From assembly GCA_029718625.1 (NCBI GenBank), contig CM056376.1, forward strand, positions 117,029,307 to 117,093,306: a DNA stretch of 64,000 nt, given 5' to 3'. Numbering within the stretch: position 1 is the stretch's first letter; each line of letters opens with the position of its first letter. The position numbers were made by a program, and so were the translations under genes. Of the stretch, positions 46,131 to 58,322 are shown one piece after another. Source of the DNA: Synaphobranchus kaupii (Eukaryota; Chordata; Actinopteri; Anguilliformes; Synaphobranchidae). The notes under the pieces are model-generated. The model ran no database searches and was not told where the DNA came from. It saw nothing but the letters and a program-made list of their open reading frames with translations.

Positions 46131-48655
46131 GCACTGAGAAAGGCAGAAATAAAGGCAATGAAATGCTGAGGAGAAAGGCACAAATGAAGCCACTGAAATG
46201 CTGAGGAGAAAGGCAGAAATAAAGCCACTGAAATGCTGAGGAGAAAGGCAGAAATAAAGACACTGAAATGCTGAGGAGAAAGGCAGAAATAAAGGCAATG
46301 AAATGCTGAGGAGAAAGGCAGAAATAAAGACACTGAAATGCTGAGAAGAAAGGCAGAAATAAAGACACTGAAATGCTGAGAAGAAAGGCAGAAATAAAGG
46401 CAATGAAATGCTGAGGAGAAAGGCACAAATAAAGCCACTGAAATGCTGAGGAGAAAGGCAGAAATAAAGCCACTGAAATGCTGAGGAGAAAGGCAGAAAT
46501 AAAGACACTGAAATGCTGAGGAGAAAGGTAGAAATAAAGGCACTGAAATGCTGAGGAGAAAGGCAGAAATAAAGACACTGAAATGCTGAGAAGAAAGGCA
46601 CAAATAAAGCCACTGAAATGCTGAGGAGAAAGGCAGAAATAAAGACACTGAAATGCTGAGGAGAAAGGTAGAAATAAAGGCACTGAAATGCGGAGGAGAA
46701 AGGTAGAAATAAAGGCACTGAAATGCTGAGGAGAAAGGTAGAAATAAAGACACTGAAATGCTGAGGAGAAAGGTAGAAATAAAGGCACTGAAATGCTGAG
46801 GAGAAAGGCAGAAATAAAGACACTGAAATGCTGAGGAGAAAGGCAGAAATAAAGACACTGAAATGCTGAGGAGAAAGGCAGAAATAAAGACACTGAAATG
46901 CTGAGGAGAAAGGCAGAAATAAAGGCACTGAAATGCTGAGGAGAAAGGCAGAAATAAAGGCACTGAAATGCTGAGAAGAAAGGCAGAAATAAAGACACTG
47001 AAATGCTGAGGAGAAAGGTAGAAATAAAGACACTGAAATGCTGAGGAGAAAGGCAGAAATAAAGGCACTGAAATGCTGAGGAGAAAGGCAGAAATAAAGG
47101 CACTGAAATGCTGAGAAGAAAGGCAGAAATAAAGACACTGAAATGCTGAGGAGAAAGGTAGAAATAAAGACACTGAAATGCTGAGAAGAAAGGCAGAAAT
47201 AAAGACACTGAAATGCTGAGGAGAAAGGTAGAAATAAAGGCACTGAAATGCTGAGGAGAAAGGCAGAAATAAAGACACTGAAATGCTGAGGAGAAAGGCA
47301 GAAATAAAGACACTGGAATGCTGAGGAGAAAGGCAGAAATAAAGGCACTGAAATGCTGAGAAGAAAGGCAGAAATAAAGACACTGAAATGCTGAGGAGAA
47401 AGGCAGAAATAAAGGCACTGAAATGCTGAGAAGAAAGGCAGAAATAAAGACACTGAAATGCTGAGGAGAAAGGCAGATATAAAGGCACTGAAATGCTGAG
47501 AAAAAAGGCAGAAATAAAGGCACTGAAATGCTGAGGAGAAAGGCAGAAATAAAGACACTGAAATGCTGAGAAAAAAGGCAGAAATAAAGGCACTGAAATG
47601 CTGAGGAGAAAGGCAGAAATTAAGGCACTGAAATGCTGAGGAGAAAGGCAGAAATTAAGGCACTGAAATGCTGAGGAGAAAGGCAGAAATAAAGGCAATG
47701 AAATGCTGAGGAGAAAAGGCAGATATAAAGGCAATGAAATGCTGAGAAGAAAGGCAGAAATAAAGGCACTGAAATGCTGAGGAGAAAGGCAGATATAAAG
47801 GCACTGAAATGCTGAGGAGAAAGGCAGAAATAAAGGCACTGAAATGCTGAGGAGAAAGGTAGAAATAAAGGCACTGAAATGCTGAGGAGAAAGGCAGATA
47901 TAAAGGCACTGAAATGCTGAGGAGAAAGGTAGAAATAAAGGCACTGAAATGCTGAGGAGAAAGGCAGAAATAAAGGCACTGAAATGCTGAGGAGAAAGGC
48001 AGAAATAAAGGCACTGAAATGCTGAGGAGAAAGGCAGAAATTAAGGCACTGAAATGCTGAGGAGAAAGGCAGAAATAAAGGCACTGAAATGCTGAGGAGA
48101 AAGGTAGAAATAAAGGCACTGAAATGCTGAGGAGAAAGGTAGAAATTAAGGCACTGAAATGCTGAGGAGAAAGGCAGAAATAAAGGCACTGAAATGCTGA
48201 GGAGAAAGGCAGAAATAAAGGCACTGAAATGCTGAGGAGAAAAGGCAGAAATGAAGGCACTGAAATGCTGAGGAGAAAAGGCAGATATAAAGGCACTGAA
48301 ATGCTGAGGAGAAAGGCAGAAATGAAGGCACTGAAATGCTGAGGAGAAAAGGCAGATATAAAGGCAATGAAATGCTGAGGAGAAAGGCAGAAATAAAGGC
48401 ACTGAAATGCTGAGGATAAAAGGCAGATATAAAGGCACTGAAATGCTGAGGAGAAAGGCAGAAATGAAGGCACTGAAATGCTGAGGAGAAAAGGCAGATA
48501 TAAAGGCAATGAAATGCTGAGGAGAAAGGCAGAAATAAACGCACTGAAATGCTGAGGAGAAAGGCAGAAATAAACGCACTGAAATGCTGAGGAGAAAGGC
48601 AGAAATGAAGGCACTGAAATGCTCAGGAGAAAGGCAGATATAAAGGCAATGAAAT
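46131..48655. repeat. 35-bp minisatellite, about 72 units
   Basis: The consensus unit is CTGAGGAGAAAGGCAGAAAT followed by AAAGGCACTGAAATG. Units differ at a few fixed positions: GAGGAG/GAGAAG, GGCAG/GGTAG, AAAGAC/AAAGGC/AAAGCC, AAATAA/ATATAA. AAAGAC units occur only before about 47,570. 36-bp units with an extra A cluster at about 48,240-48,500. Since 35 is not divisible by three, each frame cycles through all three readings, and none contains a stop on the minus strand. This gives open frames up to 606 codons (FLLSIS.PLFLPFSSAFQCL) that are not genes. On the fgfrl1 sense strand each unit reads TTTCTGCCTTTCTCCTCAG, resembling a 3' splice site. Confidence 0.97.
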
Positions 48656-50908
48656 GCAGAAGACATTCCTTGGTTTAAGCCCTGAGAGCCCTCTAGTGAG
48701 CCTGACATTTTCCCCCAACACTATCAGCAGAGGCATGAATCATCTCAAACACACGTAAGATGTAATTTATCACCTGGGAAAGATGCAACCAAGATGTTCT
48801 GCCAAGGTAAAACCCATTACGCCTCAGAGAAGACTCATTAAAGAAAGGAAGAGCAGTTCCAGGCAGCCAGAAATTGAGCAATCAACAATCACGACATGTG
48901 CTTATGTTTCAAGCAGAGTACAATTCTAGAAATTGCTTTGTTGTCTTTGGGCATATATAGACTACACACAACATACACTTGTGTCTCAAGAACCTAAACT
49001 CCCAGCATGCACTTGTGTTCTCAGGAACACAAACTCCCAGCATGTAATTGTGTCCTCAGGAACAGAAACTATGATCACTTGTTGACATGGTTGGTGTGAA
49101 ATACAAATTCATGACCAGGAATTTGCTGGAACTGCTCTCTACATACCCTCACAGGAGGAGAGTTCAAGCCTTTCTGGCCAGACGTTCCTTGCAGATTGAA
49201 TTCTCAGGCTTACGGTAATAACGGTAATTTACAGCTATCTTTCTCTGAAGACCCATCTGGGACCCTGTCCTTCGCCATCTCAAAAGCTAAGCAGTGAGAC
49301 CTGTGTGAGATATCCGGCACAGTGGCGAGAGCAGAAACCTGGAATATTCACAGTATGCTATCCTCACTTTTAGCCTTTCATTCTTTCTGGCCACAAAAAA
49401 AGGCCTATGTTAATACTGGAGGCTTTTCTCCTGTACATTTCTATAGTGGCAGTGAGGTGTGTTTTTGTAGTATTGTATGTGAGTGTGAGAGAAAGAGAGA
49501 CAGAGAGAGAGAGGGGGAGAGAGAGATACAGACATAGAAAGAGAGAGACAGAGAGAAAAAGTAAGAAAGAGAGTGGGGGCGAGAGTTTGGAATAGCTCTG
49601 AATTTTTTAACACAACGTGTTTTGTCCATTAAACTTAAGTGCATTAACTTCTGCTGCCTTCTCCATGATTCCATCCCTTCATAAGGCTCCTGTGTGGTGC
49701 CAGTGGTAGGTTTTCAGCCAGCCTACACTGGGCCTCAACAGATTTTCAGAACTCTTCATGCAACTCTCAGCTCAGTAGAAGAACATTAATAACTTTTTTC
49801 TGTCTAAAATTTTTTATAACTTTCCGTCTGTGGGAGTCGCATGGTGATAGTTTGCCCATTGGGATGATGTCGCAGCTACGTTTCTTACCGCTGCTCGGCT
49901 AAAGAATCGGTTTTGTGTCAAAAGTATCAAACAAAACATCGTATCAAGTATCAAACAAGCCAGATAGTTTGCACAGGCATAGAAATAAATTACTTGCAAA
50001 ATATTTCCTTTTTGTTCCAAACTCTTGAAATTAATATTTTTCTTTGCAATATTTATGTATTTGCATTCATTCCAAAATGTTTTACTTGATAATTTTGACA
50101 CAAATATGCGTGATTTGTAACTATTAATGTCTTCCTACAATGTCCTAAGCCCCTTTAATGCATCAATGCTGGGTCCCACTTCCAATTCCATCTCCACGAA
50201 CCTTGAGTAAAACCTGGCATATTTCAAATGTTACTCTGCAGCAGAATACCAAGCAGTCTGAACAATCCTCCCATGCAAATATGTCTCTCAGATGTTCTAT
50301 ATACCTTATAATTCTGCTTGAATAATGTTTAACACTTGGTTTTTAACAAATACAAGTACCTTTAAATAATAATTGAAATCATACTGCCTCTCACAGCTCT
50401 CCCCTTGTTTTTAAACAGCTGTTTCACCTCAGAATTTCACTAACTGGAATTTGTCTCTAAGTGTCTAAGCTATAGTTTTGTTTTCTAAAGACAAGTGGTA
50501 GGATGTCCAAAATAAAGTAAATCTGTCAGTGTGCGATGTACCAGTAGGTTATCGTTTTATTCTTTTACCCTGGCATCAGTCTTGATTTTTTTTGTGTGTC
50601 CATGTTCCTCCACACATATTCATAACAGCACAATTTTATTGTTTTGTACTAACAGTTTTGTACGTATAATCAGTCATACTGTAGGTACATGCTAACTGCA
50701 TAATGATTACTAAACTCAGAGAGTGCCAACCTGGAGACACCTGGAGGACACACGTGGAGTGTGTCAATGTCTAGGATTCATTCTCTGGGGTCTTAACAAA
50801 GTATAAATAAATACTATAAATATTGTGATGTGTCCATATCAGCCACCCATAATTCAAGGGCACCCAGGGTTGCTGATGTGATAGTAGACAATCCAGGGAA
50901 AGGGTCTG
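48656..50908. other. Intronic DNA with an AG-rich tract
   Basis: No exon or mobile element was recognised. An imperfect AG/GAGA polypurine tract lies at about 49,487-49,590. CTCCCAGCATG occurs twice near 48,990-49,040 in a short local repeat. Confidence 0.4.
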
Positions 50909-51135
50909 CTGGCTGGCTCATCTGGTTAAGGTATCTTTCCCACTGCATGGATAAGCCCCATGGTCCAGTATCGAACCTGACTGTGGATAAGATGCCTGCA
51001 GGGCAATGTATGAGGTGGTAGCCTCTCCCAGGGTTAAGGAGGGATCAGTCAGCAAGGAGCTGTGTCTCATCCTTCTCCAGTGACCCCCGCTGGTGGATCG
51101 GGCACCTGCAAGCCTGCCTGTTATGCTGCACATGA
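50909..51135 (+). mobile_element. Probable tRNA-derived SINE
   Basis: The head CTGGCTGGCTCATCTGGTTA with AGG completes an A box, and GGTCCAGTATCGAACCTGAC is a near-consensus B box. The body includes ATGAGGTGGTAGCCTCTCCC. It shares the GGCTCA..GGTTAAG plan of the sequence at 1,984, which may be the same family. The 3' end is approximate. Confidence 0.55.
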
Positions 51136-53715
51136 ACAGTTTCCCTCCGGCTCATCTCTGTGCAAACACAAATTGCGAGCTGAAGTGAACTCCTAAATCG
51201 ATAGCCGTGGGTCCAGCTCTGATATATTACGGAGTGACGGACTAATCAATGTCATTTAGCTTCATATTCAAATATGGACCATATTTTCTTACAAAAACTA
51301 AAATAAATTTCAGGCTTAAAGCGCTATCTGAGAGGTAAAGCAAGGACGTCTCTCAGTGAAATGGTCTGGGGATTCTGTTTAAAGGGTTTTTAGCTGACTT
51401 AGTTGAATACGTGCAAGTGCGGAATGTGTGACTGCGACAGGAGAACCCCATGAAGACGTGCCTGAATTCCACGGCAGGCCAAGATAAGTAATAGTCTTGC
51501 CAGCGCTCCTCTCTCCCCTCGCTCTGACCACTGCCCTGCATGCCCAACATCCCCAACGCCAATGATACTTGGCACAAGGAAGGGGTAAGGAGGCGTGGGG
51601 GGTGATGCTGGAACGAGAATCTCTTGCTGTGAGTCTGTATCTGATGTGTAGGTGGAATAAGATGGGGACCTTTAGTGTTAAGGCAGCCCCATGCACAACA
51701 TTAGTATTGGCACATTTCAGGCCACAAAGGGGAGTTAAGAGCCCTGGAATGCCTTTGATTCTGAACTTTTAAGCAGGGCTTAGCCCCAGTGTGTGTTCTG
51801 TGCCAGCTCTCGGGCCCTTTAAGGAGGAAGCCACCGAGAGCAGAATACTGCCACACAACCTCCTCCTAACCCCTCCTCCCTGACCGCCCATTGGCATACA
51901 AGGACTGCCACTCTCAAAGTTGAAATTACACCGGCAGGAACTTTCCCCCAGCTGAGAGCCAACAGCATTTAAACAGATGAATTCTTAGTATTGATCTGAT
52001 TTCCGGCCCAAAGTAGCTTCTCCCTGGGGCAAGGCAGAAAGATGGCAGACGGCAGAAATGAACATTGCTCCACTGAGAGCTCAGTCCCAAGGGTGCACTT
52101 GTCTGCCTGCAATGGTAAGGGACCACTCACCTTGCTTGTCTGGCTGCAAAATTAGCTGCAATAATGTCTGGGTCCTATTTTCCATTGAAATGTACACTGA
52201 GATGGACAGAATAATCTACAGCCTCAAGGCCTACAGGGAGCACACCAACAAGTGTCACAGAAAGCAGTGGAAACCATGGAATAAGGAAGTTCAGGGGGAA
52301 TTCATCTCTTAGGCTCAAGCCACACAGAAAATGACTTCCAGCAAATTTCTCAGGTGATTACATCGCCACCATTCATTTTCAATAAGAAGCGATTACTTGC
52401 GTCTGCAAGGCATGTTGGGATTGCTGGCTATTCGTGGCAAGCAAGGAAAGTGACGGATAATAAAATTTCTGACTTGTAAATTGTCCCCCATTTCAAATTT
52501 TATTTCCCGATTCCATAGTTCTGTCATTGAGAAGATATATATATTATATCTATAGCTGTGTGGGGATGGATTTCCCATAGTATATGACATACTATTGAGT
52601 ATGCCTGTTGAGTACATAGGATGAGAAAGTTGTTAAGAAGGAAGAATTTTCTCTAAATGTAGTATACTTAAAACCCCCAGATTATTAATTCCTGGGTTTC
52701 ACTGAGTATATTCGGGAGGATATTTTTCAAGAAATAAGCAAAACTTTTGGTAGAAAAAAAAATTTGACATGCAGCTTCACTTTAAAAATGAGGCGCAGCT
52801 GAAGCTTTCCTTCAACAACAACAAAAACAACACGTGACATTGCAGCACAAAGGCGGGACGTCATATGACACTTCCAGAGTACAGTGGAAAAATAGTATGG
52901 AGGATACTTTTTTCGCATACTGCATGTCACGTACAGTAAACAGTACACATTCTGCTAGTACACAGTACACAGAACACAGGATGCAATAGATAGGGCTCTG
53001 ATTTGGACACAACCTTACTCAATTTCTCTGTCTGTTCCTATCAGCACCCAGAATACCTTTATGCAGCCAGCTGGTGGACTGTCTTACACTGGTATTATAG
53101 CCCTACATCTGCCAAATGTCATCCTCAAATCAAGAGCCTCCTCAATATATTTGAAATAACCCAAACCATAATTACACAAATTCCTTGCTGTTTCAATGAT
53201 TTAATTTTACAAAATATTGCAATAAAAAGGATATTTATTGTATTTATTCTGCAGATTTGAATATGACATACTTCAACATGACATAATAAAATTACAGCCA
53301 TAATTTGTACAATATATTTAATAAATAGCTCTTCCAGCTTTGAAGACTACCACCTGGTAAATTTTCCATTGTGTCAATGATCGTTTGCAAGCACAGACTG
53401 TACCATTGTTCTTCATAAACATTACTTGCAACTAAACCTCTGATGCTGCTGTGGCTCAGAGGCACGACTCGGTCACTGGGAGAGTACAGGAGGCACATAA
53501 GATTTTCTCTCTTTGCTTTCCAAAGTTTTAAACTGGCCAAGTAGCACCAAGGTACGAGGAGGCACCAAAATGAAACCCAAGGTCAGAGCCCCAGCGGATA
53601 CGCCAAAACCAACTCCCAACACCATTCACCTCCACTTAACTCCTTCCTCAAGGAGTACCTCTGCCATTAAAATCATCATAACATGATCTGGATGCACAGT
53701 AACCTGGTCAAAGAG
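51136..53715. other. Intronic DNA, partly unique-looking
   Basis: No exon was recognised. The stretch about 51,780-52,080 is unique-looking and of even composition, a weak candidate for conserved noncoding DNA. From 52,560 to 52,980 there are repeated AGTATAC/GTACACAGTACACAG motifs suggestive of an old repeat with undefined ends. Confidence 0.35.
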
Positions 53716-53902
53716 GTGGAAAATCCAGGGGTCAGAAAGTCATAGTCCTGCCATGTGTTTCTTCCACCCATGAACTCAGCCTGCTGATTTCACAAATTAG
53801 TTCTACCTCCCGACTGAAGAATTGTGCTAGTTAGCAAATCCAGGTGATTGGAACAAAAAATTGGGGAGGACTTTCACTTTCTGAACCTGGACTTTCCACC
53901 TC
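53716..53902. mobile_element. Fold-back MITE, hAT-like (copy B)
   Basis: The left end AAGAGGTGGAAAATCCAGGG and the right end on the complement CAGAGGTGGAAAGTCCAGGT are inverted repeats. The flanks CCTGGTCA and CCTGACCA agree at six of eight positions, fitting a decayed 8-bp duplication. It is the same family as the element at 2,343 but in the opposite orientation, sharing CACATGGTAGGACT and AATTAGCAAA-type blocks. Confidence 0.75.
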
Positions 53903-55470
53903 TGCCTGACCAACAGCACTCCAAACAAGCTCGCCAGATGGAGTGCAGAGACATCACCTCCTTTGATATCAAGAAGGAACCTTCAAAAACTCTTCTGAAT
54001 ATTTTTTTGCCAAAAGGGTATTTACTGTAAATGATGTGACCACAAGAGAATTAACAAATGTGGTGGAAAATACTCACTGACATGCTGCCAAGTGCATTAG
54101 AAGTGCTTCAGCTCCAGTGCTCCTAAAGCGGTCACTTGAGCAGCACTTTAAAAAAGAGCAAAATAAATGAAATAATTGTGATAAAAGTAAAAAGTCCAGC
54201 CCTAAGAAACAGACAAGTGTATGAATTGGAATGAATTGGTTCAGTGATAAGGAGACAGCCCAGACTTGCTCAAAAGCACACAGGCTGTGCTAGCTTTGGA
54301 AGTACTTGATTTTACTTCTGTTGCAATGCAAACCTACAGGACGCAAACCTCAGAGCCCTCTACATGATGCAAATGAATGTACAGGAGTCAACCATCAAAA
54401 ACAGTGTTGCCCTGCTGCCCCTCATTGGTATCTGTATCAGCCTGATCCAGCCCTTATGTACCTGAATTTGGGATAAGAGAATGTAATGTCATTTGCTGAT
54501 TCCAATGCCAAAATATGTAAACGGTGCACATTTCTTTCTACACCTTGTAGCAGGCACGTTGTCTGAACTGCCCATAAGAAGCAAAATGTTCTTATGTCTC
54601 ACACACATGGGCCAAAAATGTGCGTCTCAACAGCCTGGCAGGTCTGGCACCATGGAGTTCCAAGTAGTTCCTGAACCTCGGATCGGGTTCCCCTGGCTCT
54701 GCCTTAATCCCTACCTATGAGATAATAGGCTGATCTGGTCCTAGAGCTGCAGCCAAAGACACTGCCTAGGCTACACCTCATGGCAATCCATCAAATCACA
54801 GGACACAGTCCATCTAATATCACTAGCGAAGAGTGGCCAACTACACAGTCTATCAAAAAGAGAACACAGTATCAACTCAATACTTTGCATGTCAATCTAC
54901 AGCCATTAGTGTGGTGGTGACTTTATAAGCTTATATAAAATGATCTTATTTTTCCATTTGCTTACCAAAAATAGGTCATTCATCCCTGTGTAAACTGTCT
55001 ATGCGGTACTCCAGGACCAGGGTTGCAGACCATTGCCCAATAATATTCCATAATTCTGCATTCATGTGCAATGCTACATTATGTTGTATTAACACAATTA
55101 ACCCAGGTTGAATAATTGAAGAGTGTCTTTCCAAAATTCACTCAGTCCACTTTTACAAATTTTGAGCTTTCTTTGCATGAAAAATCATGTATCATGTAAA
55201 AAATCATGTAAAAATCAGAATACTTAAATCCCTAAGAATAATAGTGTAAAACTATCTAACCTTTTATCAGAAAAAGTGCATAGTTTGATTTTGACTAAAA
55301 GTGGACTGAGTGAGTTTTGCAAAAACACATTTCAATTTGAGTTGGCGAGGATGGCCTTATTTTCCACTGCAACAGCAAGCTAGGTGTGTGACCTTGGCAG
55401 AGCCGGTCAGTTATTGCCTGCAACCTTGGCAGAGAAGGCTGGTCCTCTGAAGTTCATCACTGCAGAGAGC
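53903..55470. other. Intronic DNA without recognised genes
   Basis: This is A/T-rich DNA with no exon or mobile element recognised. A short local duplication (AAATCATGTA) occurs at about 55,185-55,215. Confidence 0.4.
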
Positions 55471-55482
55471 TCATGCTAAAGT

Positions 55483-55555
55483 CCCCCCCCCGCCCCCCCC
55501 CTCCGCCCTCCTGTACCCCGCCACCGCGGCCTGTCCCCACCCCCTCCCAATGTCA
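55483..55555 (-). repeat. C-rich tract (G-runs on the fgfrl1 sense strand)
   Basis: Runs of C8 and C10 are followed by several shorter C-runs. On the minus strand there are more than four G-runs of three or more within about 70 bp, so a G-quadruplex could form in DNA or in the intronic RNA. Confidence 0.6.
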
Positions 55556-55828
55556 AGCTCATTTCAGTCTGCCAAAAATACCTCACACTCCAAACAGTGC
55601 CAGCATCCCAGCATTCTATGGAAAGTGGGCAGTGCTTGAATAACCCAAAGTCAGATGCAGAGAGCAGTTAAGAGAATGTTTGTGTAATTTATAGATTCCT
55701 TGGCCCTGTTCTGAAAGCCCCAAATAGTTCAAACTGTTTATTCAAATGGCTAAGAGGAGCCGTGTATCCTGGCATTAGTGGGAAGTAACAGAGCCACGTA
55801 CAAATTCTCATGCTTGACAGACTGCCCT

Positions 55829-55880
55829 GGGGGGTTGGGTGGTTGGTGGGTTGATGGTGGGGGGTAGGGGTTGGTATAGG
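55829..55880 (+). repeat. G-rich GGGT-type tract
   Basis: GGGGGGTTGGGTGGTTGGTG with GGTTGATGGTGGGGGGTAGGGG following gives at least five G-runs with short loops on the plus strand, a quadruplex-compatible pattern on the strand opposite to the two neighbouring C-rich tracts. Confidence 0.6.
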
Positions 55881-57104
55881 TCAAGCAGGGGCTTGGAAGG
55901 GGTTCCCCCTGTTGCCTCTACATAGCAAGCAGTTCCATTTGGGGTCCCATGCAGACCGTAGTAACCTCTTATTTTAGTCCCTCCCTCAATGAATGGATTC
56001 TTTGATAGCACTGACTGGGTGGGGGCAGTTGCTACAGTACTACCGCTGCGGTTTTTGTACACTGATTGTTTCTGTGATGGTTATTTAAATAATAAAAAAA
56101 CACTAAATATTTAAATATTTTATTCATGCTAAAAAGGTAAGCCCTCCAATTTTAAATATTATATTTTCTTTCGGTTAACTAATGTTGTACATCCATTTTT
56201 TCTCTGTCTCACTGTTGCTCAGACACACACAGACATTATGCACACACACACACGCCCCCAAGCTGACAAGTGGGACTGATGTGCATGCTCCACTTACACA
56301 GACTCACCCAGACAGGTAAAGAGCCTAATTTCCCCTGCTGTCAATGGGTCAACTGCTTCCAATTGGTAAAGCACGACAGCTAACACTGCCCCCAGGGCAC
56401 AGTGTGCAGGGTGTGCCTGCTGACATCATCCATATGGCTGTCTGTGCATAGCTCCTTCATGTCAAGATACTGGTGCTACTCTCCTCATGGCTGCTACTAC
56501 ACCTATTTCAGCAGCAGAACTATACACACATGCACAACGCCATTTTAGACATTCACTAAATCCGTTAATTTTCATTTTTCCTTTGTTTTATATTTTCGAA
56601 TTGTAATTCGCCTATCACACATATTCCTTATGTGCCTGTCAAATTGCTGCAACATGCAAAATGAAGTCAGCAAGGCCCCATAACTGGCACACTGAATGTC
56701 CAGCACTGCATACTTTGTTCCCAGCACATGGACATAACGTGTACTCCCTCTCAGTCAGATGTGCCCATCTGCCATACAATCACAAAAAGAGCTGAGGACA
56801 CTTAATGACTAGAGAACTGTCCCCTCTGGAAACACGTTTGTGGCCTCCTCCTTCCACGCCTCACCCCCCAAAATACTCACACACACTCTGGGCTGGGTAT
56901 GGGGGTGGAGGGGGGCCCATAGTGGGAGCTGGCTGTTCTGGGAATCCCTCAGTAAGGAGCCAGAATGGCCACGGGAGGGGTACCAGGCACTGCGGAGTGA
57001 GGGGCTGGTGGTGGAGGATCAGGTTACCTCACCAGCCAGTCAGCGGATTCCCCTGCTTGTTCTGAAGGGGGCAGGGGAACACTTGTGCGTGTGAGAGACT
57101 GGAA

Positions 57105-57247
57105 AGCTAAAAAAAAAAAAAAAAAAAGACAGGCCCTTTTGCCTTTCCTTCTTTTTTATGCCGCGCCCCCCCGCACCCTACCCCCCCCCCTCCCCCCGGC
57201 TCCCCCCCCCCCCGGCTCCCCACCCCGCTCCCCACCCCACCCAACCC
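57105..57247 (-). repeat. Poly-A followed by a very C-rich tract
   Basis: A run of about 22 A at 57,106-57,127 precedes CT-rich DNA, then from 57,164 C-runs up to 13 separated by GGCT or A/T. On the fgfrl1 sense strand this is a G-rich tract with many G-runs. There is no open frame of interest. Confidence 0.75.
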
Positions 57248-57947
57248 ACTCCACCTTCAAAACACCTGTGCGGAGTTTGAGCCATGAATAGACAAGCTTT
57301 CATGCAAGACCGCTTTGGCATTACAATTCGGAGCAAATACATCAATTAAGACGCACTTTGCCATTGAAATGCAATAGAATAGGGCACACCTGTGGCTTGC
57401 TCAGGATTGTCAGCAAGACAGAGAGGCAGAGAGAGAGAGGCAGAAAGAAAGAAAGAAATAAAGAAAGAACAAAGCTAGAGATCTGCAGAACAGGTCTGTA
57501 ACTATGGATTGCAAGGCACTCTGGCAGATGGTAAGCCTCTTTGCTTGTTCCTCTCTACTGCCATGTTTTCTCTGTCTCTGTGGTGAGGACAAGAGGCACT
57601 CCTCTACTGGAGCAGAAATTTATTTTCCCTTTAAAGAGACTTATTTTTCCATAGAGTTCAATAGGAAAATTTGTTATAGTATTGCTTGTGACCCAACGTT
57701 ATAGTATCGCTTGTAAGAGTACCAGAAAATAAGATATCAAGAGTCTTTTGATGTTGTTGGGTCACAGACATCAATAAGTCATGGCATGCAAAGGATATGC
57801 GACCAAATATTAAAAATTATTACTTTATTCTATATATAAATGCAGGGGTGCCAATAATTGTGGCACACATGGTTTTGTTAAAAATAATGATTTCATGATG
57901 GGATTTTTTTTCCTCAGAATAAATTTACTTCAATTAAAGGTTGGATG

Positions 57948-58322
57948 TTTCCCATATACCATATACCATATACCATATGCCATATCCATATACCATATCC
58001 ATATCCATATACCATATCCATATACCATATACCATATCCATATACCATATCCATATACCATACCATATACCATATCCATATACCATATCCATATACCATA
58101 TACCATATACCATATCCATATACCATATACCATATCCATATACCATATACCATATCCATATGCCATATACCATATACCATATCCATATACCATATACCAT
58201 ATACCATATACCATATACCATATCCATATACCATATACCATATACCATATACCATATCCATATACCATATCCATATGCCATATACCATATACCATATCCA
58301 TATACCATATACCATATCCATC
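57948..58322. repeat. ACCATAT/CCATAT satellite array
   Basis: About 375 bp consist only of 7-bp ACCATAT and 6-bp CCATAT units in irregular order, with a few GCCATAT units. The mixed unit length leaves several frames open on both strands (YHIPYTI or MVYGIWY repeats), none of which is a gene. The array ends abruptly at CCATCCATGGGG. Confidence 0.96.

Noticed and set aside
46045..48708. Minus-strand open frames of up to 606 codons, rich in FLLSIS/PLFLPFSSAFQCL
   Set aside because: They come from the 35-bp minisatellite. All three minus frames are open because the unit has no stop on that strand, and the peptide is only the repeat read in three phases.
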